Shown one piece after another: positions 16,525 to 24,596 of a DNA stretch of 46,168 bases. The DNA is taken from assembly GCF_001552195.1 (NCBI RefSeq), contig NZ_BCQS01000024.1, forward strand, positions 1 to 46,168, read 5' to 3'. The stretch comes from Actinomadura latina NBRC 106108 (GTDB lineage Bacteria > Actinomycetota > Actinomycetes > Streptosporangiales > Streptosporangiaceae). The number at the start of each line of letters is the position of its first letter. The stretch's first letter is position 1. The notes below the pieces were generated by a model. It ran no database searches. It was given only the letters and a program-made list of their open reading frames with translations, and had not been told where the DNA came from. A program made the translations under genes and the position numbers.

Positions 16525-16785
16525 TCAGGACCGGTACCGCGAACTTGGCCGCCGCCGCGACCGCGCCCGCCCACGACGGCGCGGGCAGGTCCGGCAGGGC
16601 GGGCCGGGGAAGGTCCGCGCCGCCGCCACCGCCACGTGCCGCGAGGCGTAGAGCACCGGATGCGCCCGCGCGAACGCCTCCCGCCGCGCCGCCCGCGTCC
16701 CCTCCGGCGGCGCGAACGCCGCCGCCTCCCCGGCGGCGGCGCCGCCCTCCGCGGGCTCGCCGCTCAGCGAAATTCCCCCTGCCAT
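16525..16785 (-). pseudogene. Frame-broken small membrane-associated protein gene
   Basis: From ATG 16785 the first 57 or so codons give a sensible sequence (EAFARAHPVLYASRHVAVA). Then the frame turns to Arg/Pro-rich nonsense and stops at 16525. In another frame of the same strand, 16615 down to about 16470 reads PALPDLPAPSWAGAV, then AAKFAVPVLIAVGVAAREVE plus a basic tail. That is the Pro-Asp-Pro linker, transmembrane helix and ERRRR ending that I expect for this actinobacterial family. So the two halves are in different frames. Either an indel broke the gene or there is a sequencing error near 16610-16640. Confidence 0.5.
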
Positions 16786-16860
16786 GCCGCAAGTCTCGCC
16801 ACCGCCCGGCACCGCGCCCAACGCCCGAACGGCGACGGGACCGTAGACCAAAGTCGATGA

Positions 16861-17385
16861 TCAGGAGTCGAAGCGCCACCGGGCCGCGCCGTACGGCTCC
16901 ACCGTGCTCAGCGCCACCACGGTCCGGTAGACGAGCCGGTACAGGTGCCAGGGCGGCGGGCCCGCGCTCTGCGCGCTGTAGGGCGCGGTGAAGGCGTCCC
17001 CGTCGACCTGCGCGGGCCAGCCGCCCTCCCGGTAGGCGGCGGCGACCGGCTCCAGCACGGCCGGGTCGGTGACGCGTTCCGCCTCCCCCTCCAGCACGAC
17101 GTCCCCGCTCGGCGTGCGGACCGACAGCGTGCACGCCGGGTTCGCCGCCAGGTTGCGGGACTTGCGGGTGCCGGGCCCGCTGACGAAGAAGACCTCGCCG
17201 TCCCGCCACAGCGGGCCGATGCCCGCCGAGTGCGGGCGCCCGTCCGGCCGGACGGTCCCCAGGAACGACGCGGTCTCCATCCGCGGCAGAGCCGCCACCA
17301 GCGCGTCCCGGACGTCCTCCCACGCCAGTTCCCCGGCGCCGTAGATGTCGAGGTTGCGGACCTCGACGGGTTCACGATCGGTCAT
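16861..17385 (-). CDS. Pyridoxamine 5'-phosphate oxidase family (flavin split-barrel) protein
   Basis: The protein has 174 residues. The split-barrel core is visible: FLGTVRPDGRPHSAGIGPLW, then EVFFVSGPGTRKSRNLAANP and CTLSVRTPSGDVVLEGEAERV, with the Arg/Lys run that binds flavin phosphate. The C-terminal SAGPPPWHLYRLVY segment is typical of the general-stress-protein-like branch. It probably binds FMN or F420; the substrate is unknown. ATG 17385 has an ideal AAGGAGG ribosome site. It is divergent from another split-barrel gene at 17473, so the two form a back-to-back pair. Confidence 0.88.
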   Translation of the reverse strand: MTDREPVEVRNLDIYGAGELAWEDVRDALVAALPRMETASFLGTVRPDGRPHSAGIGPLWRDGEVFFVSGPGTRKSRNLAANPACTLSVRTPSGDVVLEGEAERVTDPAVLEPVAAAYREGGWPAQVDGDAFTAPYSAQSAGPPPWHLYRLVYRTVVALSTVEPYGAARWRFDS

Positions 17386-17472
17386 CGTCGTCCTCCTTCG
17401 AGTGGATCCTGCAGATGTAGACGGCGCCGCGGCCCCGGACTCATCGGCGCCCGGTTCCCTAGAGTGGGGATC

Positions 17473-17943
17473 ATGGCTCCTTCGATCGCCACCGCCGACC
17501 GGGTCGGCCGCCCCGCGCTGCTGGACTTCCTGCGTCCCCGGCACCACGCCCTGCTGTCCACTGCCCGCGCCGACGGGCGCCCCCAGATGTCCCCGGTGAC
17601 CTGCGGCGTCGACGGCCGGGGCCGCATCGTGGTGTCCACCTACCCAGAGCGCGCGAAAGCGCGCAACGCCCGCCGCGACCCGCGCGTGTCGGTGTGCGTG
17701 CTGTCGGACGACTTCAACGGCCCCTACGTCCAGGTCGACGGGACCGCCGAGGTCATCGACATGCCGGACGCCGCCGACGCGCTCGTCGACTACTACCGGT
17801 GCATCGCCGGGGAGCACCCCGACTGGGACGAGTACCGGGAGGCGATGCGCCGCCAGGACAAGTCCCTGATCCGCGTCACCATCGACCGGTGGGGCCCGAT
17901 CGCGACCGGCGGGTTCCCCGCCCGCCTCGCCCCCGGCGACTAG
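17473..17943 (+). CDS. PPOX-class (F420-dependent) oxidoreductase
   Basis: The protein has 156 residues. It has a compact split-barrel: LRPRHHALLSTARADGRPQM, SPVTCGVDGRGRIVVSTY, then RAKARNARRDPRVSVCVLSD and a C-terminal RVTIDRWGP strand. The Lys/Arg pattern in the third strand is what F420-binding PPOX proteins use for the cofactor tail. It probably reduces or oxidises a small metabolite with F420H2, found in this lineage. ATG 17473 was chosen over the longer open frame because the family starts here. Confidence 0.87.
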   Translation: MAPSIATADRVGRPALLDFLRPRHHALLSTARADGRPQMSPVTCGVDGRGRIVVSTYPERAKARNARRDPRVSVCVLSDDFNGPYVQVDGTAEVIDMPDAADALVDYYRCIAGEHPDWDEYREAMRRQDKSLIRVTIDRWGPIATGGFPARLAPGD

Positions 17944-18063
17944 ACCCCCGGCTGGCGCGGCAGCCGCGCCGCAGGACTCCGCGAAACCGGCGACCGGTAC
18001 CTGACAGAGGATGTCAGCTTCTCCTGGAAGCCTGGGGGCGTTCCAACGACAGAGGAGTTGCCC

Positions 18064-18435
18064 ATGCCCGGTATCGCGGAGCTCGCCGCCGTCACCCTCG
18101 ACTGCCCCGAGCCGCCGGCCCTCGCGGCGTTCTACGCGGCCCTCACCGGCGGCGAGGTCACCTACGACACCCCCGAGATGGCCGCCGTGAAACTGCCGAA
18201 CGGCCTGGACGTCTACTTCCAGGGCGTCGCCGGCCACAAGCCGCCGACGTGGCCGGAGGGGGACCGGCCCCAGCAGTTCCACCTCGACCTGTACGTCGAC
18301 GACCTGGACAAGGCCGAGGCCAGGGTCGCCGAGCTCGGCGGGAGCAGGTTCGCCTTCCAGCCCGGCGGGGACCGGTGGCGGGTCCTCGCCGACCCCGCCG
18401 GGCACCCGTTCTGCGCCTGCCTGCGGCAGAGCTAG
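18064..18435 (+). CDS. VOC family protein (glyoxalase-like domain)
   Basis: The protein has 123 residues with the two beta-alpha-beta-beta-beta modules of the glyoxalase_6 type. The first runs VTLDCPEPPALAAFYAALTG and the second begins HLDLYVDDLDKAEARVAELG and ends in LADPAGHPFCACL. The metal-ligand positions are only partly kept (no clear second Glu), so enzymatic activity is uncertain; many of these are small-molecule binders. The start at 18064 follows AGAGGAG. It overlaps the convergent P450 gene by 4 bases at the stops. A 6-bp inverted repeat (CTGACA/TGTCAG, 18001-18017) lies 47 bases upstream. Confidence 0.87.
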   Translation: MPGIAELAAVTLDCPEPPALAAFYAALTGGEVTYDTPEMAAVKLPNGLDVYFQGVAGHKPPTWPEGDRPQQFHLDLYVDDLDKAEARVAELGGSRFAFQPGGDRWRVLADPAGHPFCACLRQS

Positions 18436-19817
18436 CGCGGCGGCAGCACCCGGACGGGCAGGCCGCCGCGGGGCCGCATCGCGGTCACGCTCGTCGGCGT
18501 GACGGCGGGGGAGACCAGGCGCAGCCGGGTGCGGCGCAGCAGGCACGCCAGCATCGTCTTGATCTCCACCGTCGCCAGCGTCGAGCCGATGCAGCGGTGC
18601 GGCCCGCCGCCGAACGGCAGGTACGTCGACGGGGTGGCGGGGCGGTGCAGGTCCGAGGCCGGGTCCCAGCGTTCGGGCCGGAACCTGCCCGCCTGCGGCC
18701 ACACCCGCGGCATCCGGTGGGTGACGAACGGGGAGTACAGCACCATCGCGCCCGCGGGGATCCGGTGCCCGGCGTAGGTGAAGTCCTCCACGGGGACGCG
18801 GGCGCTGAGCACGGCGGGCGGGAACAGCCGCAGCGTCTCGTTCACCACCCCGTCCAGGTAGGTGAGCGCGGGCAGGTCGGCGGCCGTCACCAGGCGGTCG
18901 CCGACCACCTCGGCGACCTCGCGGCGCGCCCGCTCCTCGGCGCCCGGGTGGGCCGCCAGCGCGTACACCGCCCACGCCATCGCCGCGCTGGTGGTGTCGT
19001 ACCCGGCGGAGATGAGGCTGATGACCTGGTCCTGCAGCTCCTGGCGGGTCAGGCCCGTGCCGTCCTCGTCGCGGGCGGCCATCAGCATGCCGAGCACGTC
19101 GTCGTGGGCGCCGCCCTCGGCGCGGCGCCGGCCGACCTCCTCGTCCACCCGCCGCGCCACCTGCGCGCGGGCCGCGGCGACGTGCCGCATGTACGGGTTG
19201 GGCAGCGACCGCAGCGCCATCTGCAGGACGAAGTTCCGGTCGATCGCGGCGAGCGCGACCTGCAGCCGCCGCCCGATCACCTCGGCGTCGGCGGCGAGCC
19301 GGTCCCCGAACAGCACCTCCACGGTGCTGCGGCGGATCACCGTCCGCAGCTCGGCGTAGGCGTCCAGCGTCCGGCCGGGCCGCCACGACTCCAGCGCCGC
19401 GTCGGTGTTGGCCGCCATCCGCGCCACGTAACCGCCGACGCGGCGGTGGTGGAACGCCGGCTGGACCAGGCGGCGCCGCCGCCGGTGGTCGGCGCCGTCA
19501 CTGACGATCAGCGCGGTCTCCCCGTTCACCGGCACCAGCAGGTCGAACGCCTCCCGCCACCGGAACAGCCCCGAGTTGGCGAACACGAACGCGTTGGCGT
19601 CCGGGCCGAACAGGTGCACCAGCGGGCGGCGGCGCGTCCCCACGGCCGCGACCCGGCCCGCCTCGGCGTACAGGCGCAGCAGGCTCGCGCACGGGTTCAC
19701 CGCGAACGCGATCCCGTGCCGCGCCGTCAGCGACGCCGACGGCCCTCGGGCCCTGCGGTTCCTGCTCGGGCGGGTCTGCTGCGGGCGGGTCCCGCTCACC
19801 GGGGTCTGGGAGGCCAC
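18432..19817 (-). CDS. Cytochrome P450
   Basis: The protein has 461 residues. Its I-helix motif is AGYDTTS, the K-helix ExxR is ETLR, then comes PERW, and the heme loop is FGGGPHRCIGS with Cys409 as the axial ligand. No membrane anchor is present. Length and the FGGGPHRCIG signature place it nearer to class II-like/CYP4- or CYP102-type bacterial P450s than to CYP105-type enzymes. It hydroxylates an unknown substrate with external ferredoxin/reductase partners, none of which is nearby. The start is GTG 19817 with a weak ribosome site, so the first 30 basic residues are uncertain. An IclR regulator gene is divergent. Confidence 0.93.
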   Translation of the reverse strand: MASQTPVSGTRPQQTRPSRNRRARGPSASLTARHGIAFAVNPCASLLRLYAEAGRVAAVGTRRRPLVHLFGPDANAFVFANSGLFRWREAFDLLVPVNGETALIVSDGADHRRRRRLVQPAFHHRRVGGYVARMAANTDAALESWRPGRTLDAYAELRTVIRRSTVEVLFGDRLAADAEVIGRRLQVALAAIDRNFVLQMALRSLPNPYMRHVAAARAQVARRVDEEVGRRRAEGGAHDDVLGMLMAARDEDGTGLTRQELQDQVISLISAGYDTTSAAMAWAVYALAAHPGAEERARREVAEVVGDRLVTAADLPALTYLDGVVNETLRLFPPAVLSARVPVEDFTYAGHRIPAGAMVLYSPFVTHRMPRVWPQAGRFRPERWDPASDLHRPATPSTYLPFGGGPHRCIGSTLATVEIKTMLACLLRRTRLRLVSPAVTPTSVTAMRPRGGLPVRVLPPR

Positions 19818-19878
19818 CGGCCCACTATGGCACGCCCCGGGCGGGGCCCCGCCCGGGCGCGGTGGGAGGATGGGAGCC

Positions 19879-20688
19879 GTGACCGACGAGATCGGCGCCG
19901 TCCCCGGCGGGCGGACGCGGGAACGAGCGGAAGGGACCCCTCACCCCAAACCGGGAACGCAGACGGTGGACCGGTCGGTGGCGGTGCTGCGCTCCTTCGA
20001 GGGCGCCGACCGGCAGACCCCCACCGAGATCGCGCACCGGCTCGGCCTGTCGGTCAGCACCGCGCACCGCATCGTGCACGCCCTGCACGCCACCGGCATG
20101 CTGGCGCAGGACCCGGTGACCGAGCGGTACTTCCTCGGCCCGACCACCGCGATCCTCGGCCGGCTCGCGCTGGAGCGGATGGGCGCCACCCTCCTGCAGC
20201 CGGAGCTGACCGCGCTGCGCGACGGCACCGGCGAGTCCGTCAGCCTCGGCGTCCGGGCCGGCGACGAGGTCGCGGTCCTGCTGCACCTGCCGTCGCCGCA
20301 CCCGCTGCGCTACGACCAGCCGCCCGGCGACCGCAACCCGATCCACACGTGCGCGATGGGCAAGGCGCTGCTGGCCCACGGCGGCGACCCGGTCGCGATG
20401 GACGAGCCGTTCCGCCGCTACACCCCCGCCACCCTCACCACCCGCGGCGAACTGGACGCCGACCTGCGCCGCATCCGCGAGCGCGGCTACTCGGTCAGCG
20501 ACGAGGAGCGCCTGGCCGGGGTCCGCGCGGTCGCCGCGCCGGTCCGCGACGGCGGCGGCCGCGTGTTCGCGGCGGTCGCCCTGCAGGGGCCCGCGGTCCG
20601 GTTCGGCGACGACCGGCTGCCCGGCCTGGCCGAGGCCGTCCTCGCCGCCGCGGGCCGCCTCACCGACCTGCACCGGCACCTGTCCTGA
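19879..20688 (+). CDS. IclR family transcriptional regulator
   Basis: The protein has about 269 residues. The N-terminal winged HTH runs from TVDRSVAVLRSFEG through TEIAHRLGLSVSTAHRIVHAL. The C-terminal GAF-like effector domain includes ESVSLGVRAGDEVAVLLHLP, the MGKALLA motif and the EERLAGVRAVAAPVRDG block. It senses a small acid-type ligand in most relatives. GTG 19879 has GGAG four bases upstream; ATG 19870, three codons earlier, is an alternative. It is divergent from the P450 gene 61 bases away and is the most likely regulator of it. Confidence 0.92.
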   Translation: MTDEIGAVPGGRTRERAEGTPHPKPGTQTVDRSVAVLRSFEGADRQTPTEIAHRLGLSVSTAHRIVHALHATGMLAQDPVTERYFLGPTTAILGRLALERMGATLLQPELTALRDGTGESVSLGVRAGDEVAVLLHLPSPHPLRYDQPPGDRNPIHTCAMGKALLAHGGDPVAMDEPFRRYTPATLTTRGELDADLRRIRERGYSVSDEERLAGVRAVAAPVRDGGGRVFAAVALQGPAVRFGDDRLPGLAEAVLAAAGRLTDLHRHLS

Positions 20689-20702
20689 GAGAGCGCGGGC
20701 GC

Positions 20703-21584
20703 TCAGGGGGCCGAGAGCTCGTCCAGCAGCGCCGCCACCGCCGGCGGGCGCGGACCGGCCGGCACGACCGCGCTGATGCGGCGGCTCCCGACCGCCGGCA
20801 CGTCCGGGACGGCGACGCCCGGCTCGGCGTGCAGGCCCAGCGCCAGCGCGGGCAGCGCGGTGACCGCCAGGCCCCGCGCGACCAGCCGCTGCACCGCGAC
20901 GTGGTCCTCGGTGGCGAACGCGATGTCGGGGACGAACCCGGCCCGCTCGCACGCCCACCGCAGATGGTCGCGGCACCGCGCGCAGCCCGACGCCCACGTC
21001 TCGGCGGCGAGGTCCTCCAGCCGGGGCCGCTCCGCCGCCGCGAGCGGGTGCCCCGCCGGCACCAGCAGCCGCAGCGGGTCCTCGGCCAGCACGACCTCCC
21101 GGAACCGGGCGTCGGTGTCGGGCGGCATGTGCGCGTAGCGGAACACCACCGCGATGTCGGTGTCGCCCGCGCGCAGCAGCGCCAGCGCCTCCGGCGGCTC
21201 GGCGTCCACCAGCGTGACCGACACCCCCGGCGCCCGCTCCCGCAGCCGGGCCAGCGCGTCCGGCAGCAGCCCCCCGGCCGCCGTCGGGAACACCGCGACC
21301 CGGACCCTCCCGGCGCGCAGCCCCGCGATCGCCGCGATCCGCTCCTGCGCGTCGTCCATGCGGGACAGCACGTCCTCGACGTGCTCGACCAGGATCCGGC
21401 CCGCCTCGGTCAGCCGCACCCCGCGGCCGTGCCGGACCACCAGCGGCGTGCCGACCTCGGCCTCCAGCCGCGCGATGTGGTGCGACACGGCCGGCTGGGT
21501 GTAGGAGAGGGACCGCGCCGCGGCGGTCATCGAGCCGAGCCGGGCCACCTCCCGCAGGATCCGGCCCCGGTGCAAGTCCAGCAT
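20703..21584 (-). CDS. LysR family transcriptional regulator
   Basis: The protein has 293 residues, the family's normal length. The N-terminal HTH is MLDLHRGRILREVARLGSMT then AARSLSYTQPAVSHHIARLE. The type-2 periplasmic-binding-like effector domain follows, with an unusual CARCRDH pair of Cys around residue 205. It is divergent from the aminotransferase gene at 21669. An ATCA-N7-TGAT box with the T-N11-A pattern lies between them (21596-21610), so it probably controls that gene and itself. Confidence 0.93.
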   Translation of the reverse strand: MLDLHRGRILREVARLGSMTAAARSLSYTQPAVSHHIARLEAEVGTPLVVRHGRGVRLTEAGRILVEHVEDVLSRMDDAQERIAAIAGLRAGRVRVAVFPTAAGGLLPDALARLRERAPGVSVTLVDAEPPEALALLRAGDTDIAVVFRYAHMPPDTDARFREVVLAEDPLRLLVPAGHPLAAAERPRLEDLAAETWASGCARCRDHLRWACERAGFVPDIAFATEDHVAVQRLVARGLAVTALPALALGLHAEPGVAVPDVPAVGSRRISAVVPAGPRPPAVAALLDELSAP

Positions 21585-21595
21585 CCCCGCAAGGT

Positions 21596-21610
21596 ATCAA
21601 CCACGCTGAT
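21596..21610. promoter_or_regulatory. LysR-type binding box (T-N11-A)
   Basis: ATCA (21596-21599), seven bases, TGAT (21607-21610) is a symmetric T-N11-A motif. It is placed 11 bases before the lysR start and 58 bases before the aminotransferase start, the usual location for a LysR regulatory site. A GGGACGC direct repeat (21611 and 21644) flanks the likely promoter. Confidence 0.6.
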
Positions 21611-21668
21611 GGGACGCCCAGAAAACCGTACTTTGCGCTATGGGACGCGGGTGCAGCACGATCGGGGC

Positions 21669-22769
21669 ATGACCCTTTCCGCCGAGACCCCTTCCCCAGC
21701 CGGGCTCCCCTCCGCCGGGCCCCTGTCCATCCCGCAGGCGCAGCGCGAGTTCGGCGCCGGTGTCGCCTACCTCAACACCGCCACCTACGGGCTGCCGCCG
21801 CGCGCCGCGCACGAGGCGATGCTCGCCGCCGAACGCGACCGGGCCGCCGGGCTGATGGTCCCCACCGACCTGGACGAGGCGGTCACGCGGTCGCGGGAGG
21901 CGTTCGCGCGGCTGCTCGGCGTCCCCGCCGCACGGGTCGCGTGCGGGCCGCAGGTGTCCTACTACGTCGGCCTGGTCGCCGCGTCGCTGCCCGCCGGCAC
22001 CGAGGTCCTGGTCGCCGACGGCGACTTCACCTCGCTGCTGTTCCCCTTCGCCGCCCGCCCCGGACAGGCCGTCCGGTCGGTGCCGCTGGAGCGGATCGCC
22101 GAGGAGGTCACCGCCCGCACCGGCCTGGTCGCGGTGTCGGCGGTCCAGTCCGCCGACGGCCGCATCGCCCCCATGGACGACCTGATCGACGCGGCCCGCG
22201 CGCACGGCGCCCGGATCCTGCTGGACGCCACCCAGGCCGCCGGCTGGCTGCCGCTGCCCGCCGGCCGCGTCGACTGGCTCGTCGCCGGCGGCTACAAGTG
22301 GCTGCTCGGCCCGCGCGGCACCTGCTTCCTCACCGGCACCGCCGAGGCCCTGGACGCGCTGCCGCCGATCGGCGCCGGCTGGTACGCCGGCGCCGACATC
22401 TGGGACTCGGTCTACGGGCTGCCGCTGCGCCTGGCAGGCGACGCGCGCCGCCTGGACCTGTCCCCGGCGTGGCAGTGCTGGGCGGGCCACGCCCCCGCCC
22501 TGGAACTGCTCGGACGCGTCGGCGTCGAGGCGATCCACGACCACGACGTGGCGCTGGCCCGCCGGTTCGCGGCCGGGCTCGGCCTGCCGCCCGGCGACTC
22601 GGCGATCGTGTCGGTCGCCGCGCCCGACGGCACCGCGGACCTGCTGCGCCGCGGCGGGGTGATCGCCACCGTCCGGGCGGGACGGCTGCGCTGCGCGTTC
22701 CACCTCACCACCACCGAGGCCGACGTCGACAGGGCCGTCGAGATCCTCGCCCCCCTCCTCCCCGCGTAA
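21669..22769 (+). CDS. Class V aminotransferase (isopenicillin-N epimerase/cysteine desulfurase-like fold)
   Basis: The protein has 366 residues and a fold-type I PLP enzyme pattern. It opens with YLNTATYGLPPRAAHEAM, has ILLDATQAAGWLPL with the PLP-ring Asp, and the Schiff-base lysine sits in AGGYKWLLGPRGTCF. It lacks the long C-terminal active-site Cys loop of true cysteine desulfurases, so it is more likely an aminotransferase or epimerase-like enzyme. The substrate is unknown. ATG 21669 was chosen although the frame is open far upstream without coding character. The TAA stop lies in the loop of a hairpin (22760-22778). Confidence 0.9.
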   Translation: MTLSAETPSPAGLPSAGPLSIPQAQREFGAGVAYLNTATYGLPPRAAHEAMLAAERDRAAGLMVPTDLDEAVTRSREAFARLLGVPAARVACGPQVSYYVGLVAASLPAGTEVLVADGDFTSLLFPFAARPGQAVRSVPLERIAEEVTARTGLVAVSAVQSADGRIAPMDDLIDAARAHGARILLDATQAAGWLPLPAGRVDWLVAGGYKWLLGPRGTCFLTGTAEALDALPPIGAGWYAGADIWDSVYGLPLRLAGDARRLDLSPAWQCWAGHAPALELLGRVGVEAIHDHDVALARRFAAGLGLPPGDSAIVSVAAPDGTADLLRRGGVIATVRAGRLRCAFHLTTTEADVDRAVEILAPLLPA

Positions 22770-22778
22770 CCCGCGGGG
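22760..22778. terminator. Short hairpin carrying the aminotransferase stop codon
   Basis: CCCCGCG (22760-22766) and CGCGGGG (22772-22778) form a 7-bp perfect stem; the loop TAACC contains the TAA stop. It probably acts as a weak terminator before the seven-gene operon. Confidence 0.5.
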
Positions 22779-22864
22779 CGAAGTTCTTACAAGGTTCGAA
22801 CAAGGTGGCTTGACCGGGCCCTGCGCGCCGTCCCGGCCGGGCCGCGCGGCCTACCTTCGTCGCC

Positions 22865-23890
22865 ATGAACGTACTGCTCACCGGGTCGGCCGGATTCATC
22901 GGCTCGCACATCGCCGCCGCGCTGACCGCCGCCGGGCACCGCGTCCGCGGCCTGGACCTGCGGCCCGACGGGCTCGGCGGCCCGCCCGCCGACGTCCGCG
23001 ACGCCGCCGCGGTCGCCCGGCGGCTCGCCGGCGTCGACGCCGTCTGCCACCAGGCCGCCAAGGTCGGCCTCGGCGTCGACGTTTCCGACATGCCCGGCTA
23101 CACCTCCGCCAACGTGCAGGGCACCGCCGTGCTGCTGGCCGAGATGGCCCGCGCCGGCGTCACCGACCTCGTCCTGGCGTCCTCGATGGTGGTGTACGGG
23201 GAGGGCGCCTACATCTGCGGGCGGCACGGCGGCGTCCGGCCCCGGCCCCGCCCGGAGGACGCGCTGCGCGCCGGGCGGTTCGAGCCCGCCTGCCCCGGCT
23301 GCGGGCGGCCCCTCACGCCCGGCGCCGTCGCCGAGGAGACCCCGCCCGACCCCCGCAACGTCTACGCCGACACCAAGCTCGCCCAGGAGCACCTGGCCGC
23401 CTCGTGGGCGCGCGCGACGGGCGGGTCGGCCGCCGCGCTGCGCTACCACAACGTCTACGGGCCCCGGATGCCGCGCGACACCCCCTACGCGGGCGTCGCG
23501 GCGATCTTCCGGTCCCGGCTGCTGAACGGCGAGGCGCCGCTGGTGTTCGAGGACGGCGGGCAGCGCCGCGACTTCGTGCACGTCCGCGACGTCGCCCGCG
23601 CCAACGTGCTGGCGCTGGAGCGGGTCGCGGCCGGGCCGCCCGAACCGGGCGGGCTGCGCGCCTACAACATCGCCAGCGGCGAGCCCCGCACCATCGGCGA
23701 CATGGCCGGCGCGCTCGCCGCGGCGTCCGGCGGCCCGGCGCCGCGGGTCACGGGCGGTTACCGGCTCGGGGACGTCCGCCACATCGTCGCCCGCCCCGAC
23801 CGGGCCCGCCGCGAGCTGGGCTTCTCCCCGGCGGTGGTGTTCGCCGACGGCATCGCCGAGTTCGCCCGGACCCCCGTCACCAGTTCGTAA
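22865..23890 (+). CDS. NAD-dependent epimerase/dehydratase with CxxH...CxxC insert (GalE3-like)
   Basis: The protein has 341 residues, an extended SDR. GSAGFIG (about 7-13) binds NAD, SSMVVYGEG follows, and the catalytic Tyr167/Lys171 lie in NVYADTK. After residue 115 there is an insertion with Cys118, His121, Cys143 and Cys146 (YICGRHGG and CPGCGR), which could bind zinc. The C-terminal DFVHVRDVARAN and YNIASGEP blocks are normal for sugar-nucleotide epimerases. It heads the operon. A 37-base gap precedes the glycosyltransferase gene. It likely makes an NDP-sugar for the membrane transferase encoded at the operon end. Confidence 0.92.
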   Translation: MNVLLTGSAGFIGSHIAAALTAAGHRVRGLDLRPDGLGGPPADVRDAAAVARRLAGVDAVCHQAAKVGLGVDVSDMPGYTSANVQGTAVLLAEMARAGVTDLVLASSMVVYGEGAYICGRHGGVRPRPRPEDALRAGRFEPACPGCGRPLTPGAVAEETPPDPRNVYADTKLAQEHLAASWARATGGSAAALRYHNVYGPRMPRDTPYAGVAAIFRSRLLNGEAPLVFEDGGQRRDFVHVRDVARANVLALERVAAGPPEPGGLRAYNIASGEPRTIGDMAGALAAASGGPAPRVTGGYRLGDVRHIVARPDRARRELGFSPAVVFADGIAEFARTPVTSS

Positions 23891-23927
23891 GGGTTGTCCG
23901 CCCGTCACCGAAAGTAGCGTCAGACCC

Positions 23928-24596
23928 GTGATCGATGTTGTTCTCCCGTGCCTCAACGAGGCCGAGGCGCTGCCCTGGGTGCTGGCCCGGATGCCCGACG
24001 GCTTCCGGCCCCTGGTGGTCGACAACGCCTCCACCGACGGTTCCGCGCGCGTCGCCGCGGGCCACGGCGCCCGCGTCGTCGCGGCCCCCGACCGCGGGTT
24101 CGGCGCCGCCTGCCACGCCGGGCTGCTGGCCGCCGGCACCGAGGTCGTGTGCGTCATGGACGCCGACGCCTCCCTCGACCCCGCCGAGCTGCCCCGCCTG
24201 ACCGGCGCCCTCGCCGGCCTGGAATCGGCGGGCGGGCCGGGGCTGGTGCTGGGGCGGCGGCGGCCGTCCGGGCGCGGCGCCTGGCCCCCGCACGCCCGGC
24301 TCGGCAACGCCGTCCTGGCCCGCTCCCTGAACCGGCGCGCCGGCACCCGGCTGCGCGACCTCGGCCCGATGCGCGCCGCCCGCCGCGCCGACCTGCTCGC
24401 CCTCGGCCTGCGCGACCGCAGGTTCGGCTACCCCCTGGAGATGGTGCTGCGCGCCGCCGCCGCGGGGTGGCGGATCGGCGAGATCGACGTCGCCTACCGC
24501 CCCCGCACCGGCGCCTCCAAGGTCACCGGCACTCTGGGCGGGACGGTCCGCGCCGTCCGCGACATGCGCCGCGTCCTCGCCGAGGCCGCGTCATGA
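23928..24596 (+). CDS. GT2 family glycosyltransferase (dolichyl-phosphate-sugar synthase type, MtxS/Rv0539-like)
   Basis: The protein has 222 residues. It has IDVVLPCLNEAEALPWVL, then VVDNASTDGSARVA, and the DxD-like metal site MDADASLDP. Relatives transfer a sugar from a nucleotide to polyprenyl phosphate on the cytoplasmic side. In M. tuberculosis the adjacent homologue set Rv0539-Rv0540-Rv0541c serves methylthioxylose capping, as I recall it. It lacks a C-terminal membrane hairpin. The start is GTG 23928; its stop overlaps the next gene by 4 bases. Confidence 0.9.
   Translation: MIDVVLPCLNEAEALPWVLARMPDGFRPLVVDNASTDGSARVAAGHGARVVAAPDRGFGAACHAGLLAAGTEVVCVMDADASLDPAELPRLTGALAGLESAGGPGLVLGRRRPSGRGAWPPHARLGNAVLARSLNRRAGTRLRDLGPMRAARRADLLALGLRDRRFGYPLEMVLRAAAAGWRIGEIDVAYRPRTGASKVTGTLGGTVRAVRDMRRVLAEAAS

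Noticed and set aside
18001..18017. CTGACA-N5-TGTCAG as an operator for the VOC gene.
   Set aside because: A 6-bp repeat is too short to separate from chance here, and no regulator gene is adjacent; I mention it only in the gene entry.
17694..22769. A continuous plus-strand open frame of almost 1,700 codons.
   Set aside because: Only its last part (from 21669) reads as a real protein, the aminotransferase. The rest is Arg/Gly/Pro-rich, antisense to the P450 and LysR genes, and is an artefact of extreme GC content.
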